A stretch of 64,000 bases of DNA from an uncultured Sphingomonadaceae bacterium (lineage in GTDB: Bacteria > Pseudomonadota > Alphaproteobacteria > Sphingomonadales > Sphingomonadaceae): assembly GCA_947501325.1 (NCBI GenBank), contig CANMVC010000004.1, positions 1-64,000 of the forward strand, given 5' to 3'. This document shows, in pieces, positions 17,703-26,523 of this stretch. The translations under genes were made by a program, and so were the position numbers. The notes under the pieces are model-generated. The model was not told the DNA's origin. It did no database searches and worked only from the letters and a program-made list of their open reading frames with translations. Every line of letters starts with the position of its first letter. The stretch's first letter is position 1.

Positions 17703-18539
17703 ATGAAAATCGAAAAGGATATGGTCTGCTTTATCACCGGCGGCGCTGCGGGTATTGGCTTTGCCATAGCTGGCGCAATGGCGGCGCGCGGGGCCAAGCT
17801 CATGCTGGCGGACATCCATCAGGACAAGCTCGACGAGGCCGCCGCAGCTCTGAGCGCGAGTGGCGCTGACGTCGCCACCGTCCTGTGCGATGTCGCAGAC
17901 GAAGCGCAGATGCGCGCGGCGGCTCAGGCGACGATCGACCGATTCGGCAAAGTGCATATTGTCGTGAACAATGCCGGCGTCGCCTTGGGCGGTATGCCCG
18001 GCGAGATTGCGATGAAAGACTGGCGCTGGATCGTTGATATCAATCTGATCGGCGTTGCTCACGGTGTCGAAATATTCACTCCACTCATCCAAAGTCATGG
18101 CGAAGGCGGCTATTTCATCAACACCGCATCAATGGCGGGCCATGGCGCCGCGCCGGGAATGGCACCTTATAACGCGACCAAATTCGCGGTAGTTGGCTAT
18201 TCCGAAGCTCTGAAGCAGGAACTGGCGCCGAGCAATATCGGCGTCAGCATTTTGTGCCCGGCATGGGTCAAAACCAACATTCACCGTAGCGCTTTTGATA
18301 AACCTACCGGTGGAAGCGACGAAAGCGATCCCCGATTCAAGGAAATGGCCGCTGTCATCGACGCCGGAATCGACCCGGCCGATGTCGCGGAATGGACGGC
18401 GCAATGCGTTGAAGCAGACCGGCTCTATATCTTCACCCATCCCGAATTTTCCGGGGCCATTGATTATCGCCATGCGATGATCAAGGCTGACTATGATGCC
18501 TGTTCTGATATTCCAGCGTTTCAGAAAAAGGATGCGTAG
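17703..18539 (+). CDS. SDR family NAD(P)-dependent oxidoreductase
   Basis: A 278-residue short-chain dehydrogenase. The cofactor glycine motif TGGAAGIG is at 12-19, ADI and CDV acidic positions follow beta-2 and beta-3, NNAG is at about 90-93, the catalytic Ser is in NTASMAGH and the Tyr-Lys pair is in PYNATKFAVVG. It is a complete classical SDR with all catalytic residues. The substrate is unknown. A strong hairpin terminator follows 38 bases downstream. Confidence 0.9.
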   Translation: MKIEKDMVCFITGGAAGIGFAIAGAMAARGAKLMLADIHQDKLDEAAAALSASGADVATVLCDVADEAQMRAAAQATIDRFGKVHIVVNNAGVALGGMPGEIAMKDWRWIVDINLIGVAHGVEIFTPLIQSHGEGGYFINTASMAGHGAAPGMAPYNATKFAVVGYSEALKQELAPSNIGVSILCPAWVKTNIHRSAFDKPTGGSDESDPRFKEMAAVIDAGIDPADVAEWTAQCVEADRLYIFTHPEFSGAIDYRHAMIKADYDACSDIPAFQKKDA

Positions 18540-18576
18540 TAAAACGAACCGCGTCTAGGCTACCGTATGACAATAG

Positions 18577-18610
18577 AAAAAGGCTCCCCGCGCAAACGGG
18601 GAGCCTTTTT
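18577..18610. terminator. strong intrinsic terminator between convergent genes
   Basis: AAAAGGCTCCCCG and CGGGGAGCCTTTT form a 13-bp stem around a six-base loop, followed by a T run. A-rich and T-rich flanks on both sides make it usable for the SDR gene and for the convergent PEP-CTERM gene. Confidence 0.9.
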
Positions 18611-18649
18611 AATATCGAACCTTAACCCGACAGAGCTGGGTCAGAGGAT

Positions 18650-19363
18650 TTATGCCAAAGCTGGTTTGGCCGTCAAAGACTTGCGGTTGCGACGCATTGC
18701 GCCACCGACCAGACCAAAGCCGAATATCATCATCGCCCACGTCGCGGGCTCAGGAACCGGTGCGCCGATTTCCAGCACGACATTGTCAAGCAAAGGACCA
18801 ACATTGTCGGCGCTGCTGGAACCAAATTTGAAATTCAGTGATCCAGCTTCTCCAGCGGTGAAGAAAATCGAACGGGTGAAGAACGGCGCGTCAAAGGCGA
18901 TCCCTGAAGAAGTAGTGATGTTGGAGGTGTTTGTTGATGGGATAACAATCTGATCGGTACCAGTAAAATTGAAACCATAATCATCGACCATGATGGACGA
19001 ACCAAAATTAAATCCAACGAAATAACCATCGCTACCGGAACGGCGCTGATTGCCACCGAGATCGAAGGAGAGTCGTACAAAATCACCAGCGTTAAATGCG
19101 AAGCTATTGAGGCTGGTCAGCTCACCAGGTCCGGGCGAACCATCAAGATCCACACAGGATCCTGAACATGCGATTCCGAAGTCACCGTTTTTAACAACGT
19201 CGGTTGTGCCAGCACCAGTTGAAGCGAAATTGGCATAGCCAGTGTAGTTGGTAGCTGAATTTCCGCCATTCTCACCGTCAAAATTGTCTGAAAAGACCAC
19301 ACCCGCATGAGCCGGTGCGATGGTTGCAGCTGATAGTGCCAGCGCTACTAGTAACTTACGCAT
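18650..19363 (-). CDS. PEPxxWA-CTERM sorting-domain exported protein
   Basis: About 237 residues from ATG 19363, which has AGGGG seven bases upstream; an upstream frame extension to 19384 is unlikely. A signal peptide (MRKLLVALALSAATIAPAHA) leads a beta-rich domain with two cysteines (ACSGSC). The C-terminus is VPEPATWAMM, a hydrophobic helix and RRNRK: the PEP-CTERM sorting signal recognised by exosortase. It is therefore probably exported and processed in the cell envelope. Its specific role is unknown, and no exosortase gene is in the window. Confidence 0.9.
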   Translation of the reverse strand: MRKLLVALALSAATIAPAHAGVVFSDNFDGENGGNSATNYTGYANFASTGAGTTDVVKNGDFGIACSGSCVDLDGSPGPGELTSLNSFAFNAGDFVRLSFDLGGNQRRSGSDGYFVGFNFGSSIMVDDYGFNFTGTDQIVIPSTNTSNITTSSGIAFDAPFFTRSIFFTAGEAGSLNFKFGSSSADNVGPLLDNVVLEIGAPVPEPATWAMMIFGFGLVGGAMRRNRKSLTAKPALA

Positions 19364-19542
19364 AAATACCCCTCGTGCCGACATGACGGCATTAAATCAT
19401 CAAAATACACGAAATCGAATCGCTCGCGACCCCTCACGACCATTCGTATTGTTCTAATGCACCGAAAAACTCAAAAAAGTCAAACTTTTGGCAAGGTTTT
19501 GTTAACCTTTTACCTGTTGTGTCATTTTGGCACAGCCTCGAC

Positions 19543-19719
19543 TTAGACTGTGGCGCTGTCCAGTGGAAATCCCGCCTTTTTTGAAGAGCTCGCTTTGGGA
19601 TCACAGGCGGAGCAAACAGACCCACGAAACGGATCAGCGGCGATCGACTGCAACGCTTTGGCGCTGGAACTTTTACCAACGCTGCCGATGCCGTTGAGAA
19701 TTATGGTTCTTGGTTTCAT
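19543..19719 (-). pseudogene. truncated P-loop kinase, chloramphenicol phosphotransferase-like N-terminus
   Basis: From ATG 19719 the frame reads MKPRTIILNGIGSVGKSS and continues SAKALQSIAADPF, a Walker A loop (GIGSVGKSS) in the context of chloramphenicol-phosphotransferase/zeta-like kinases. After ADPF the text no longer resembles the family and a stop comes 26 codons later. The rest of the usual roughly 170-190 residue domain is absent, so this looks like a gene whose 3' two thirds were lost. It starts ten bases after the GFA gene stop, so it was probably cotranscribed with that gene. Confidence 0.5.
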
Positions 19720-19727
19720 GCCGGATT

Positions 19728-20138
19728 TCAATCGAAACCTTCGGGAAATTGCGGTGCATCGTCGGTAATCTCAACCCATGGGGCTTTGGAAGCGACGTGA
19801 ACATGGGCTGCATAGCCGCGATGCCCCGGATCGTCATCCAATAGACCGGCCGGGACAAAATAGATTTTCTCACTGTTATCGCTATGCGGCACAGGGCTTC
19901 CGCAGGTTCCACAAAAGGATGACTGCCAACCATTCCCATCCGGCAAGCGATAGCTTCTGATGCCCTGCTCTCCGCGAAGCCAGCGAAAATTGTCTGCATT
20001 GGCATAGAATACGGCGTTGCCATCGGTGCCGGAAACCTTGCGGCATTTGGAACAGTGGCATTGCCCGATCGGGCCGGTTTTTCCGTCAATCTCAAAAGCA
20101 ACAGAACCACATAGGCAGCTTCCCCTGATCGACATCAA
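19728..20138 (-). CDS. GFA-family (glutathione-dependent formaldehyde-activating enzyme-like) zinc protein
   Basis: A 136-residue protein of the GFA/CENP-V fold. Zinc-binding cysteines appear in the usual pattern: SCLCGSVAFE (about 7-16), QCHCSKCRK (about 26-34) and FCGTCGSPVP (about 94-103). The length is typical. Family members bind zinc and some react with glutathione adducts; no substrate can be assigned here. A truncated kinase-like frame follows on the same strand. Confidence 0.88.
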   Translation of the reverse strand: MMSIRGSCLCGSVAFEIDGKTGPIGQCHCSKCRKVSGTDGNAVFYANADNFRWLRGEQGIRSYRLPDGNGWQSSFCGTCGSPVPHSDNSEKIYFVPAGLLDDDPGHRGYAAHVHVASKAPWVEITDDAPQFPEGFD

Positions 20139-20165
20139 CTTTCCTCTTTGTCTAGTTTTGACTCA

Positions 20166-22439
20166 TCAATCAAACTTTCCCGTCTTCGGGAAACCTGTCG
20201 GCGGCAAGCGCCCTGCCGCGCCGCGGGCTACCCGCCACATGGTCAGATCATGTTCGGTGCGGGTGCGACCGGTATCACCGCCCATTGCCCAGCTTAAGCC
20301 TTCTTCCAGCTTGAACACCGTGGCGTCAGACAGTCCGCCGTCTTTATAGCGTTGCAGCATAACGCCCTGCCCCTTGGCCATTTCCGGCATTTCGGACAGC
20401 GCGAAAACCACCAGCTTGCGGTTTTCGCCTATGGCGGCAACATGGTCGGCATCAGCAGGCACCGGGCGCACAACCAGCAATCTGGCGTCGCCTTTCAGGT
20501 TTACGACCTGACGGCCCTTTTTGGTTTCCGCGACGACATCAGCAATATTGGTGACGAAGCCCCGGCCCCAGGTTGAGGCGATCAGTAATTTCGCTTTCAT
20601 ATCCGCTACCATCATCGCAATGGGTTCCGTGCCCGGGTCCATATCAACCATAGAGGCAACCGGTTCGCCAAAGCCGCGTGCGCCGGGCAATTTGTCCGCG
20701 CCTAGGGTATAGAACCGCCCATTGTCACAGCACATCAACAGCTTGTCTGTCGTCTGTGCGTGGAAGGCGAATTTGGGACCGTCGCCTTCCTTGAACTTGA
20801 AGCTGTCCGGCGCGCTGAGATCGGCATGGCCCTTCATCGCTTTGATCCAGCCGCGCTGCGACATAATGACAGTAACAGGTTCTTTCTCGATAAAGGCTTC
20901 GAGCGAAATTTCCCGCGCTGGCGCTGCCTCGATCAGCATCGTCCGGCGGGCACCCAGCGCCGTATCCTCGGCATAGAGTTTGCGCATGGCCGCCAGGTCT
21001 TTTTTGAGCCGTGTCTTTTGCCGTGCCGGGCTGTCTATCAGTTTCGCCAGCCCCTCGCGTTCTTCGAGCAACTTGTCCCGCTCGGTCCGCAGTTCCATTT
21101 CCTCAAGCTTGCGCAACGACCGCAGCCGCATGTTGAGGATCGCTTCGGCTTGACGGTCATTAAGCTTGAACTCCTCCATCAGGAGCGGCTTCGGCTCGTC
21201 ATTATTGCGAATAATCTCGATCACGCGATCGAGGTTGAGATAAGCAATGATATAACCTTCGAGCAGCTCCAGCCGGGCATCGATCTTGTCTATGCGATGC
21301 TGAGACCGGCGCACCAGCACCTCGATCTGATGAATAATCCAGTGCTGCAGGACTTCGGTTATGCCCATGACTTTGGGCGTACGGTCCTTGTCGAGCACAT
21401 TCATGTTGAGCGAGAAACGGTTTTCCAGATCACTCATCCGGAACAGGGCGTTCATCAGATCATCGGGATCAACCGCGCGGCTTTTCGGTTCCAGAACGAT
21501 GCGAACCTGTTCGTCGGATTCGTCGCGAATGTCCGCCAATATGGGCAGTTTTTTGTCTGCGATAATCTGGGCAATCTGTTCGATCAGTTTGCCCTTTTGC
21601 ACCTGATAGGGAATTTCAGTGACAACAATCTGCCAGGCACCACGCCCTTCGGCGTCTTCTTTCTCCCATTTAGCCCGCACACGCATCGCACCGCGACCGC
21701 TTTCATAGGTCGCATCAATGACCGATTTCGGATCAACCAGCGTGCCGCCGGTCGCAAGGTCGGGGCCTTTGATAATCGCCATGATCTCGGCATGCTCGGC
21801 CTTGGGACTGTCGATGAGCAAGGTTGCAGCATCGATAATCTCGTGAACATTATGCGACGGAATGCTGGTCGCCATGCCCACAGCAATGCCGCTCGCGCCA
21901 TTGGCGAGCAGATTGGGAAACAGACCCGGCATGATTTCCGGTTCTTCGTCTTCGCCATTATAGGTGGGCTTGAAATCGACCGTGCCTTCGTCGAGCCCGT
22001 GCATCAGCTCGATCGCCGTGCGTGTCAGGCGCGCTTCGGTATAGCGGTAAGCCGCGGCATTATCGCCGTCGATGTTGCCGAAATTGCCTTGGCCATCGAC
22101 CAAAGGATAGCGCAGCGAGAAAGTCTGCGCGAGGCGGACCATCGCGTCATAAACGGACTGATCGCCGTGGGGGTGATATTTACCGATGACATCGCCAACA
22201 ACGCGCGCGCATTTCTTATAGCCTTGCGACGGATCCAGTTTCAGCAGCCGCATCGCCCATAATAGCCGCCGGTGCACCGGTTTCAGGCCATCACGCAAAT
22301 CGGGCAGCGACCGTGCGGTAATCGTCGACATCGCGTAAATCAGGTAACGCTCGGACAGGGCCGCATCAAAGGGCGCGTCGACTATAGCATCAAATTCATC
22401 TTCAGGTGCCGCTTCGGGCGGGTCGGTTACATCACTCAT
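20166..22439 (-). CDS. parC: DNA topoisomerase IV subunit A
   Basis: A 757-residue type IIA topoisomerase subunit that cuts and rejoins DNA to decatenate chromosomes with ParE. Signatures: [20 protein letters not shown] (44-63), [15 protein letters not shown] (86-100, the quinolone-region helix) and YRYTEARL with the catalytic Tyr at about 133. The position equal to E. coli ParC Ser80 is Gln and that of Glu84 is Asp; Gln there is, to my knowledge, common in alphaproteobacterial ParC and not a resistance mutation. The length and the beta-propeller-type C-terminus are normal. Confidence 0.95.
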   Translation of the reverse strand: MSDVTDPPEAAPEDEFDAIVDAPFDAALSERYLIYAMSTITARSLPDLRDGLKPVHRRLLWAMRLLKLDPSQGYKKCARVVGDVIGKYHPHGDQSVYDAMVRLAQTFSLRYPLVDGQGNFGNIDGDNAAAYRYTEARLTRTAIELMHGLDEGTVDFKPTYNGEDEEPEIMPGLFPNLLANGASGIAVGMATSIPSHNVHEIIDAATLLIDSPKAEHAEIMAIIKGPDLATGGTLVDPKSVIDATYESGRGAMRVRAKWEKEDAEGRGAWQIVVTEIPYQVQKGKLIEQIAQIIADKKLPILADIRDESDEQVRIVLEPKSRAVDPDDLMNALFRMSDLENRFSLNMNVLDKDRTPKVMGITEVLQHWIIHQIEVLVRRSQHRIDKIDARLELLEGYIIAYLNLDRVIEIIRNNDEPKPLLMEEFKLNDRQAEAILNMRLRSLRKLEEMELRTERDKLLEEREGLAKLIDSPARQKTRLKKDLAAMRKLYAEDTALGARRTMLIEAAPAREISLEAFIEKEPVTVIMSQRGWIKAMKGHADLSAPDSFKFKEGDGPKFAFHAQTTDKLLMCCDNGRFYTLGADKLPGARGFGEPVASMVDMDPGTEPIAMMVADMKAKLLIASTWGRGFVTNIADVVAETKKGRQVVNLKGDARLLVVRPVPADADHVAAIGENRKLVVFALSEMPEMAKGQGVMLQRYKDGGLSDATVFKLEEGLSWAMGGDTGRTRTEHDLTMWRVARGAAGRLPPTGFPKTGKFD

Positions 22440-22510
22440 GGAAGATGCGATAGCAGGGTGGATTCATGCTGTGTAGTGGGAAAGTGGGTTTGATCAGAGT
22501 GACATCCCAA

Positions 22511-22669
22511 TCCTCTCCCCTTGAGGGAGAGGACAGATTTGCTTGTCAGTTTACTGACTAGAAAATCTTGGTGAGGGGTTGAGAGGATGCGCTGCGCCTC
22601 CACCCCTCTCCAACTTCGCTAGGCAGCAAGCTGCCAAGCTCTCATTTCCTCTCCCTCAAGGGGAGAGGA
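22511..22669. repeat. palindromic repeat family B, copy 1
   Basis: The arms TCCTCTCCCCTTGAGGGAGA and TCTCCCTCAAGGGGAGAGGA bound about 160 bases that carry further internal complementarity (AGCAAGCTGCC, CACCCCTCTCCAACTT). The same ends and internal words recur at 36905-37080 and 51324-51509. The right arm abuts the stop codon of the NTF2-like gene, so it could act as its terminator. Confidence 0.85.
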
Positions 22670-23122
22670 TCAGGTGTCGAGCCACTCCTTCGGCAGGTCC
22701 ACCCCCTCGCGCTCATTGTCCCAGATCATCGCCATGATCCACCATCGGCCAGAACAATTGGGCGCATCATTCCATAAATGCACCATATTCACCCCGCGAA
22801 ACTGGATGTCCGGATGATCCGGTGTCTCCCGCGCTTCATAGCTCGAATAGACATGTGCAATCTGGCCAAACACATCTGTCTTGCGGCCAATTTCAATTTC
22901 GTAAAATGACCTTCCTTCGAGCAGCGGAATGGTCGCCTCGACAAAATCATCGTAAGTGAAGGGAAAGATAACCGGCTCGCCGTCAACAATCCGCGTGCGA
23001 TTAATCAGCGCTTTGGGATGATAAATCTCGCGGTCGCGCTCCCAATCCTGACCGCCTGGTGGTCCGGATATACAGTCATAAAGCGTTGCCATCACTTCAT
23101 CGATCGTGCCATATTTTGCCAA
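22670..23122 (-). CDS. NTF2-like/SnoaL-fold protein
   Basis: A 150-residue protein starting at TTG 23122, six bases after GGGAG. It has the layout of the NTF2-like superfamily: an N-terminal helix ending before HPKALINR, then curved-sheet segments (GRSFYEIEIGRKTDVFGQIAHVY) and a C-terminal RWWIMAMIWDNE strand. Such proteins are small enzymes or binding proteins. No catalytic set is clear. It is a single gene with a family B repeat directly after its stop. Confidence 0.65.
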   Translation of the reverse strand: MAKYGTIDEVMATLYDCISGPPGGQDWERDREIYHPKALINRTRIVDGEPVIFPFTYDDFVEATIPLLEGRSFYEIEIGRKTDVFGQIAHVYSSYEARETPDHPDIQFRGVNMVHLWNDAPNCSGRWWIMAMIWDNEREGVDLPKEWLDT

Positions 23123-23225
23123 AAACCACTCCCTGCAACGCTTCGTCGCTCAAAATAAACGCTTTATCGTTGACTATGTGATAATATTACATTACTCATT
23201 CTGACCCTCAACATGGAGAGAATAT

Positions 23226-24152
23226 ATGCGAATGCGCAAGACCTTATTCGCGACCATAGTAATTTTAGGGCTCGCCGGATGCAGCGGTGTCGACCAGACA
23301 GCCTCCGAATATGATCTCGCTGAAACCGAGGCTGCGGGGGCAGACGCTGACATCGCTCGCGAACCTGCGTTGGCATCAATGGCTTCGCCAGAAGAGCCGG
23401 CAAATAGCGAAATCCCTGTCAGCCAACCTCAAATTGCTTACAGTTATGATTATGGCTTCCGCCTGCCCTCGTCCGAGATTCCAAAAGCCCAGCAACAGCA
23501 TATTGCCCTGTGCAACCGGCTCCCTGCCAATGGTTGCCGGGTCCTTAACATGTCCAATAGTGGCGGCGAAGGGGACTATGCGACCGGCCGCCTGCATCTT
23601 GAAGTGGCAGCCCCGAAAGCTATGGCTTTTGGTGAACAGCTGGCCGAAGCCATTGATCAAAGCGGTGGCAGCCAGATTGCGGCGTCAATCAGTGGCGAAG
23701 ACCTGTCGAAAATAATTGTCGATACTGAAGCACGCCTGCGCAGCCGTGTTCTGCTTTCTCAACGTCTGACTGAACTGCTGCGGACCCGCAAAGGAACGGT
23801 AGCCGAGCTTGTCGAGGCGGAACGCGCCGTCACCAGCGTGAATGAGGAAATTGACCAAGCACGCAGCTGGCTTAAAGAAATGCGCGGACGCGTCTCTTAT
23901 AGCACCGTGATGATCAACTATCAGTCGAGCGCACCGGGCGCCGGCGGTTTCTCCCAGCCCATCCGCGAGGCTTTGGGTGATATTTCAGCAACCCTTGGAT
24001 ATTCGATTGCAGCCGTGATTACGCTCATCGCGATTATGCTTCCATGGATATTGCTGCTGGCCCTCGCCATTTATCTGCGCCGCCGGTTCAAGGCTGCAGA
24101 CCGCAGTTTTTGGGGCCGAAAACTGGAACCAGCCGCGCCAGCAGAGGATTGA
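23226..24152 (+). CDS. DUF4349 family lipoprotein
   Basis: A 308-residue exported protein: a signal peptide with lipobox (LGLAGCS, Cys about 19), a central DUF4349 region with a coiled-coil stretch (EAERAVTSVNEEIDQARSWL), GRVSYSTVMINY, and a C-terminal transmembrane helix (about 260-290) followed by basic residues. ATG 23226 follows GAGAGAATAT. Family members are membrane-anchored envelope proteins of unknown role. It lies upstream of purC but about 120 bases away. Confidence 0.82.
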   Translation: MRMRKTLFATIVILGLAGCSGVDQTASEYDLAETEAAGADADIAREPALASMASPEEPANSEIPVSQPQIAYSYDYGFRLPSSEIPKAQQQHIALCNRLPANGCRVLNMSNSGGEGDYATGRLHLEVAAPKAMAFGEQLAEAIDQSGGSQIAASISGEDLSKIIVDTEARLRSRVLLSQRLTELLRTRKGTVAELVEAERAVTSVNEEIDQARSWLKEMRGRVSYSTVMINYQSSAPGAGGFSQPIREALGDISATLGYSIAAVITLIAIMLPWILLLALAIYLRRRFKAADRSFWGRKLEPAAPAED

Positions 24153-24273
24153 TTGCGCCATCATCTGCTTTGGCTTATAGAGATAAATCGCTGCCCCGAT
24201 CTGTCCGAGTTCGCTTGATTCGCACAATCGGGGCTTGGTTTTTGATGCTTCTTCCTGTGAGTAGGAATCCGAT

Positions 24274-25053
24274 ATGTCCCGTCGCCGCCAAATCTACGAA
24301 GGCAAGGCCAAAATCCTCTATGAAGGACCCGAGCCTGGCACGATCATTCAATATTTCAAGGATGATGCGACCGCCTTCAATGCCGAGAAAAAAGGCACGA
24401 TCAACGGCAAGGGCGTGATCAACAACCGCGTGAGCGAGCATATCTTCACGCTGCTTAGCCATATCGGTATACCCAGTCATTTCATCCGCCGCCTGAATAT
24501 GCGCGAACAACTGGTGAAGCAGGTGGAAATTGTTCCCATCGAAGTCATCGTCCGCAACGTCGCTGCTGGCTCATTATCCAAACGCCTGGGTATCGAAGAA
24601 GGCACACCATTGCCGCACACATTGCTGGAATATTGTTATAAGGATGACGCGCTGGGCGATCCCCTGGTAGCCGAAGAGCATATCGCCTGTTTTGGCTGGG
24701 CGACGCAGGAGGAAATGCAGGACATTTCCGCCATGGCGATCCGCATAAACGACTTCATGGCCGGTATGTTTGCGGGAATCGGTATTAAACTGGTCGATTT
24801 CAAACTCGAATTTGGCCGCCTTTTTGATGGCGATTTTTCAAGGATCATATTGGCCGATGAAATCAGCCCCGATGGCTGCCGTCTGTGGGATATCGAGACC
24901 AATGAAAAGCTCGACAAGGACCGCTTTCGCCGTGATCTTGGCGGAGAAGCCGAAGCATATCAAGAGGTTGCCCGGCGCATGGGGTTGTTTCCCGAAGGTG
25001 GTCTCAGCGAAGTACTCGATCTGGATAGTGAACGGAAAAAGCGCGGAAAGTAA
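24274..25053 (+). CDS. purC: phosphoribosylaminoimidazole-succinocarboxamide synthase
   Basis: A 259-residue SAICAR synthetase, joining CAIR and aspartate with ATP in purine synthesis. Signatures: [14 protein letters not shown] (N-terminal ATP site), [13 protein letters not shown] (about 29-41), [14 protein letters not shown] and [10 protein letters not shown] (about 203-212). The length and motifs are standard. In many alphaproteobacteria purC is followed at once by purS and purQ; here they lie 3 kb downstream with two envelope genes in between. Confidence 0.95.
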   Translation: MSRRRQIYEGKAKILYEGPEPGTIIQYFKDDATAFNAEKKGTINGKGVINNRVSEHIFTLLSHIGIPSHFIRRLNMREQLVKQVEIVPIEVIVRNVAAGSLSKRLGIEEGTPLPHTLLEYCYKDDALGDPLVAEEHIACFGWATQEEMQDISAMAIRINDFMAGMFAGIGIKLVDFKLEFGRLFDGDFSRIILADEISPDGCRLWDIETNEKLDKDRFRRDLGGEAEAYQEVARRMGLFPEGGLSEVLDLDSERKKRGK

Positions 25054-25207
25054 CCATAGTTTTTCGGGCTATTGTTAAAGGATATGATGCAACTCGTTCC
25101 CAGGGGGCGGGCAGTTCACCCATAAAATAGCGTGATGGTTTACGCGAATTTAACCAATAGACTGATAGCACCGCCCTCATGTGGAACTCATGTGAGGAAT
25201 TTTTCCG

Positions 25208-26515
25208 ATGCGCCTTTTGATCTTGTTAGCCAGTACAACCATGCTTGCCGCTTGTGGCGGCGCGGGCCCCCAATCTGCAGGTAGTGTTGCAGCACCGACC
25301 GGCTCAGGCGGTGGTGTCGGAGACGGTAGCGGAGAAACGCATACATTTGTCAATCCGACGGAGCCGAAAAGCTATAAAGCCGTCGGGGCCTCTCACAGTT
25401 ACAGAAATTCGGTCGCGGATGCTGGCGGACTACTGAGAGACACTGATGGCAATGTCGTGCTGGATGCAGGAGGAAATGCCATCGCGACACAACGTACGCT
25501 GAGACAAACATCACAAGATGCGCAGCTGTATCAAGGCGATGCAACAACCGTCAGAAATTCCAACCTGACTATAGAATACAATCCTCGTGACGCTATTTTC
25601 AACGTCAGTTTCAACAACGCTTTGGCAGGCACCTCTGCAGTGAGTCGTTTTCAAGACCCCTTACACCGGACAGATTTCGGCGGTGCTGTCGAACCGCAGA
25701 TGGGGACGCCCAATTTGGGGTCAGCCGCATGGAATATACCCGGGATCAATTATTTGGAAACGGGCAGTTCTGACAATGTAGCTTTTTCACAGCCCGTCGT
25801 TGGAGCGCCTACAGAATTTGTTTTCGACTTGATCGACCGCACGGTAGGTGGAAGCTACAATTCAACGACATTCTTTTATCAAACACCGGGTACCGACACG
25901 CAGTATGTCACGTTTGCCGGTTATCTCAGGAACCAAGCAGGTGTATCGTATAATCCGACCACCGACATAACAACCCAAACAAATACGCTAGAACGAGGCG
26001 CGTTCGCTTATGGTGAACTTACTGTAAATGACCAAGTGCCGACAAGCGGCACCGGTTCTTTTGAAGGCGCGATGCTGGCATCGATGGTCTTTAACGACCA
26101 ACCAGATACCAATCGCAATTTTGATACATATTTTCAGTGGATTGCTGGCCAAGCGACAACAAACATTGATTTTGGTGCCAATACGTTCGCGCTTTCATTG
26201 GACGGAACAGTCGGAGCGCCATTCTTCGATGGCACAGACAGCCGACACAGCGTATTTGAAGGAGCGCAATTTCGCGCCAACGGCGCTGGCCAGATTGATC
26301 TAGTTGCCGCCGGTGGTTTCTTCGGTCAGTTTAATGAAGCGTGGTTTGTTAATCCAGGTGGCGCAAGGCTCGACCTTAATATTGCCGGCTCGAGCATCGA
26401 TGGCGCTTTCTATGGCCCCAATGGCGAAGAAATTGGTGGCGGATATCGCATTGTCGGCGGTACACCAGATGAGCGGATTGATATTTTAGGAACATTTGTC
26501 GGCAAAGGAAACTAA
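25208..26515 (+). CDS. surface lipoprotein with TbpB-like beta-barrel domain, probable Slam substrate
   Basis: A 435-residue protein with a signal peptide and lipobox (LAACGG, Cys about 16), then a Gly/Ser-rich linker typical of Slam-dependent surface lipoproteins. The body is rich in short beta strands. The C-terminus ends in SIDGAFYGPNGEEIGGGYRI and a final GTFVGK strand, the signature of the transferrin-binding-protein-B beta-barrel (TbpBBD-like), found in iron- or haem-binding surface proteins. The Slam gene starts nine bases after its stop. The ligand is unknown: haem, iron protein or other. No Fur-like box was evident upstream. Confidence 0.78.
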   Translation: MRLLILLASTTMLAACGGAGPQSAGSVAAPTGSGGGVGDGSGETHTFVNPTEPKSYKAVGASHSYRNSVADAGGLLRDTDGNVVLDAGGNAIATQRTLRQTSQDAQLYQGDATTVRNSNLTIEYNPRDAIFNVSFNNALAGTSAVSRFQDPLHRTDFGGAVEPQMGTPNLGSAAWNIPGINYLETGSSDNVAFSQPVVGAPTEFVFDLIDRTVGGSYNSTTFFYQTPGTDTQYVTFAGYLRNQAGVSYNPTTDITTQTNTLERGAFAYGELTVNDQVPTSGTGSFEGAMLASMVFNDQPDTNRNFDTYFQWIAGQATTNIDFGANTFALSLDGTVGAPFFDGTDSRHSVFEGAQFRANGAGQIDLVAAGGFFGQFNEAWFVNPGGARLDLNIAGSSIDGAFYGPNGEEIGGGYRIVGGTPDERIDILGTFVGKGN

Positions 26516-26523
26516 GCGCCGAT

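Noticed and set aside
20760-22262. 500-codon open frame antisense to parC
   Set aside because: A shadow of parC codon bias; the translation has no family resemblance and the sense gene is certain.
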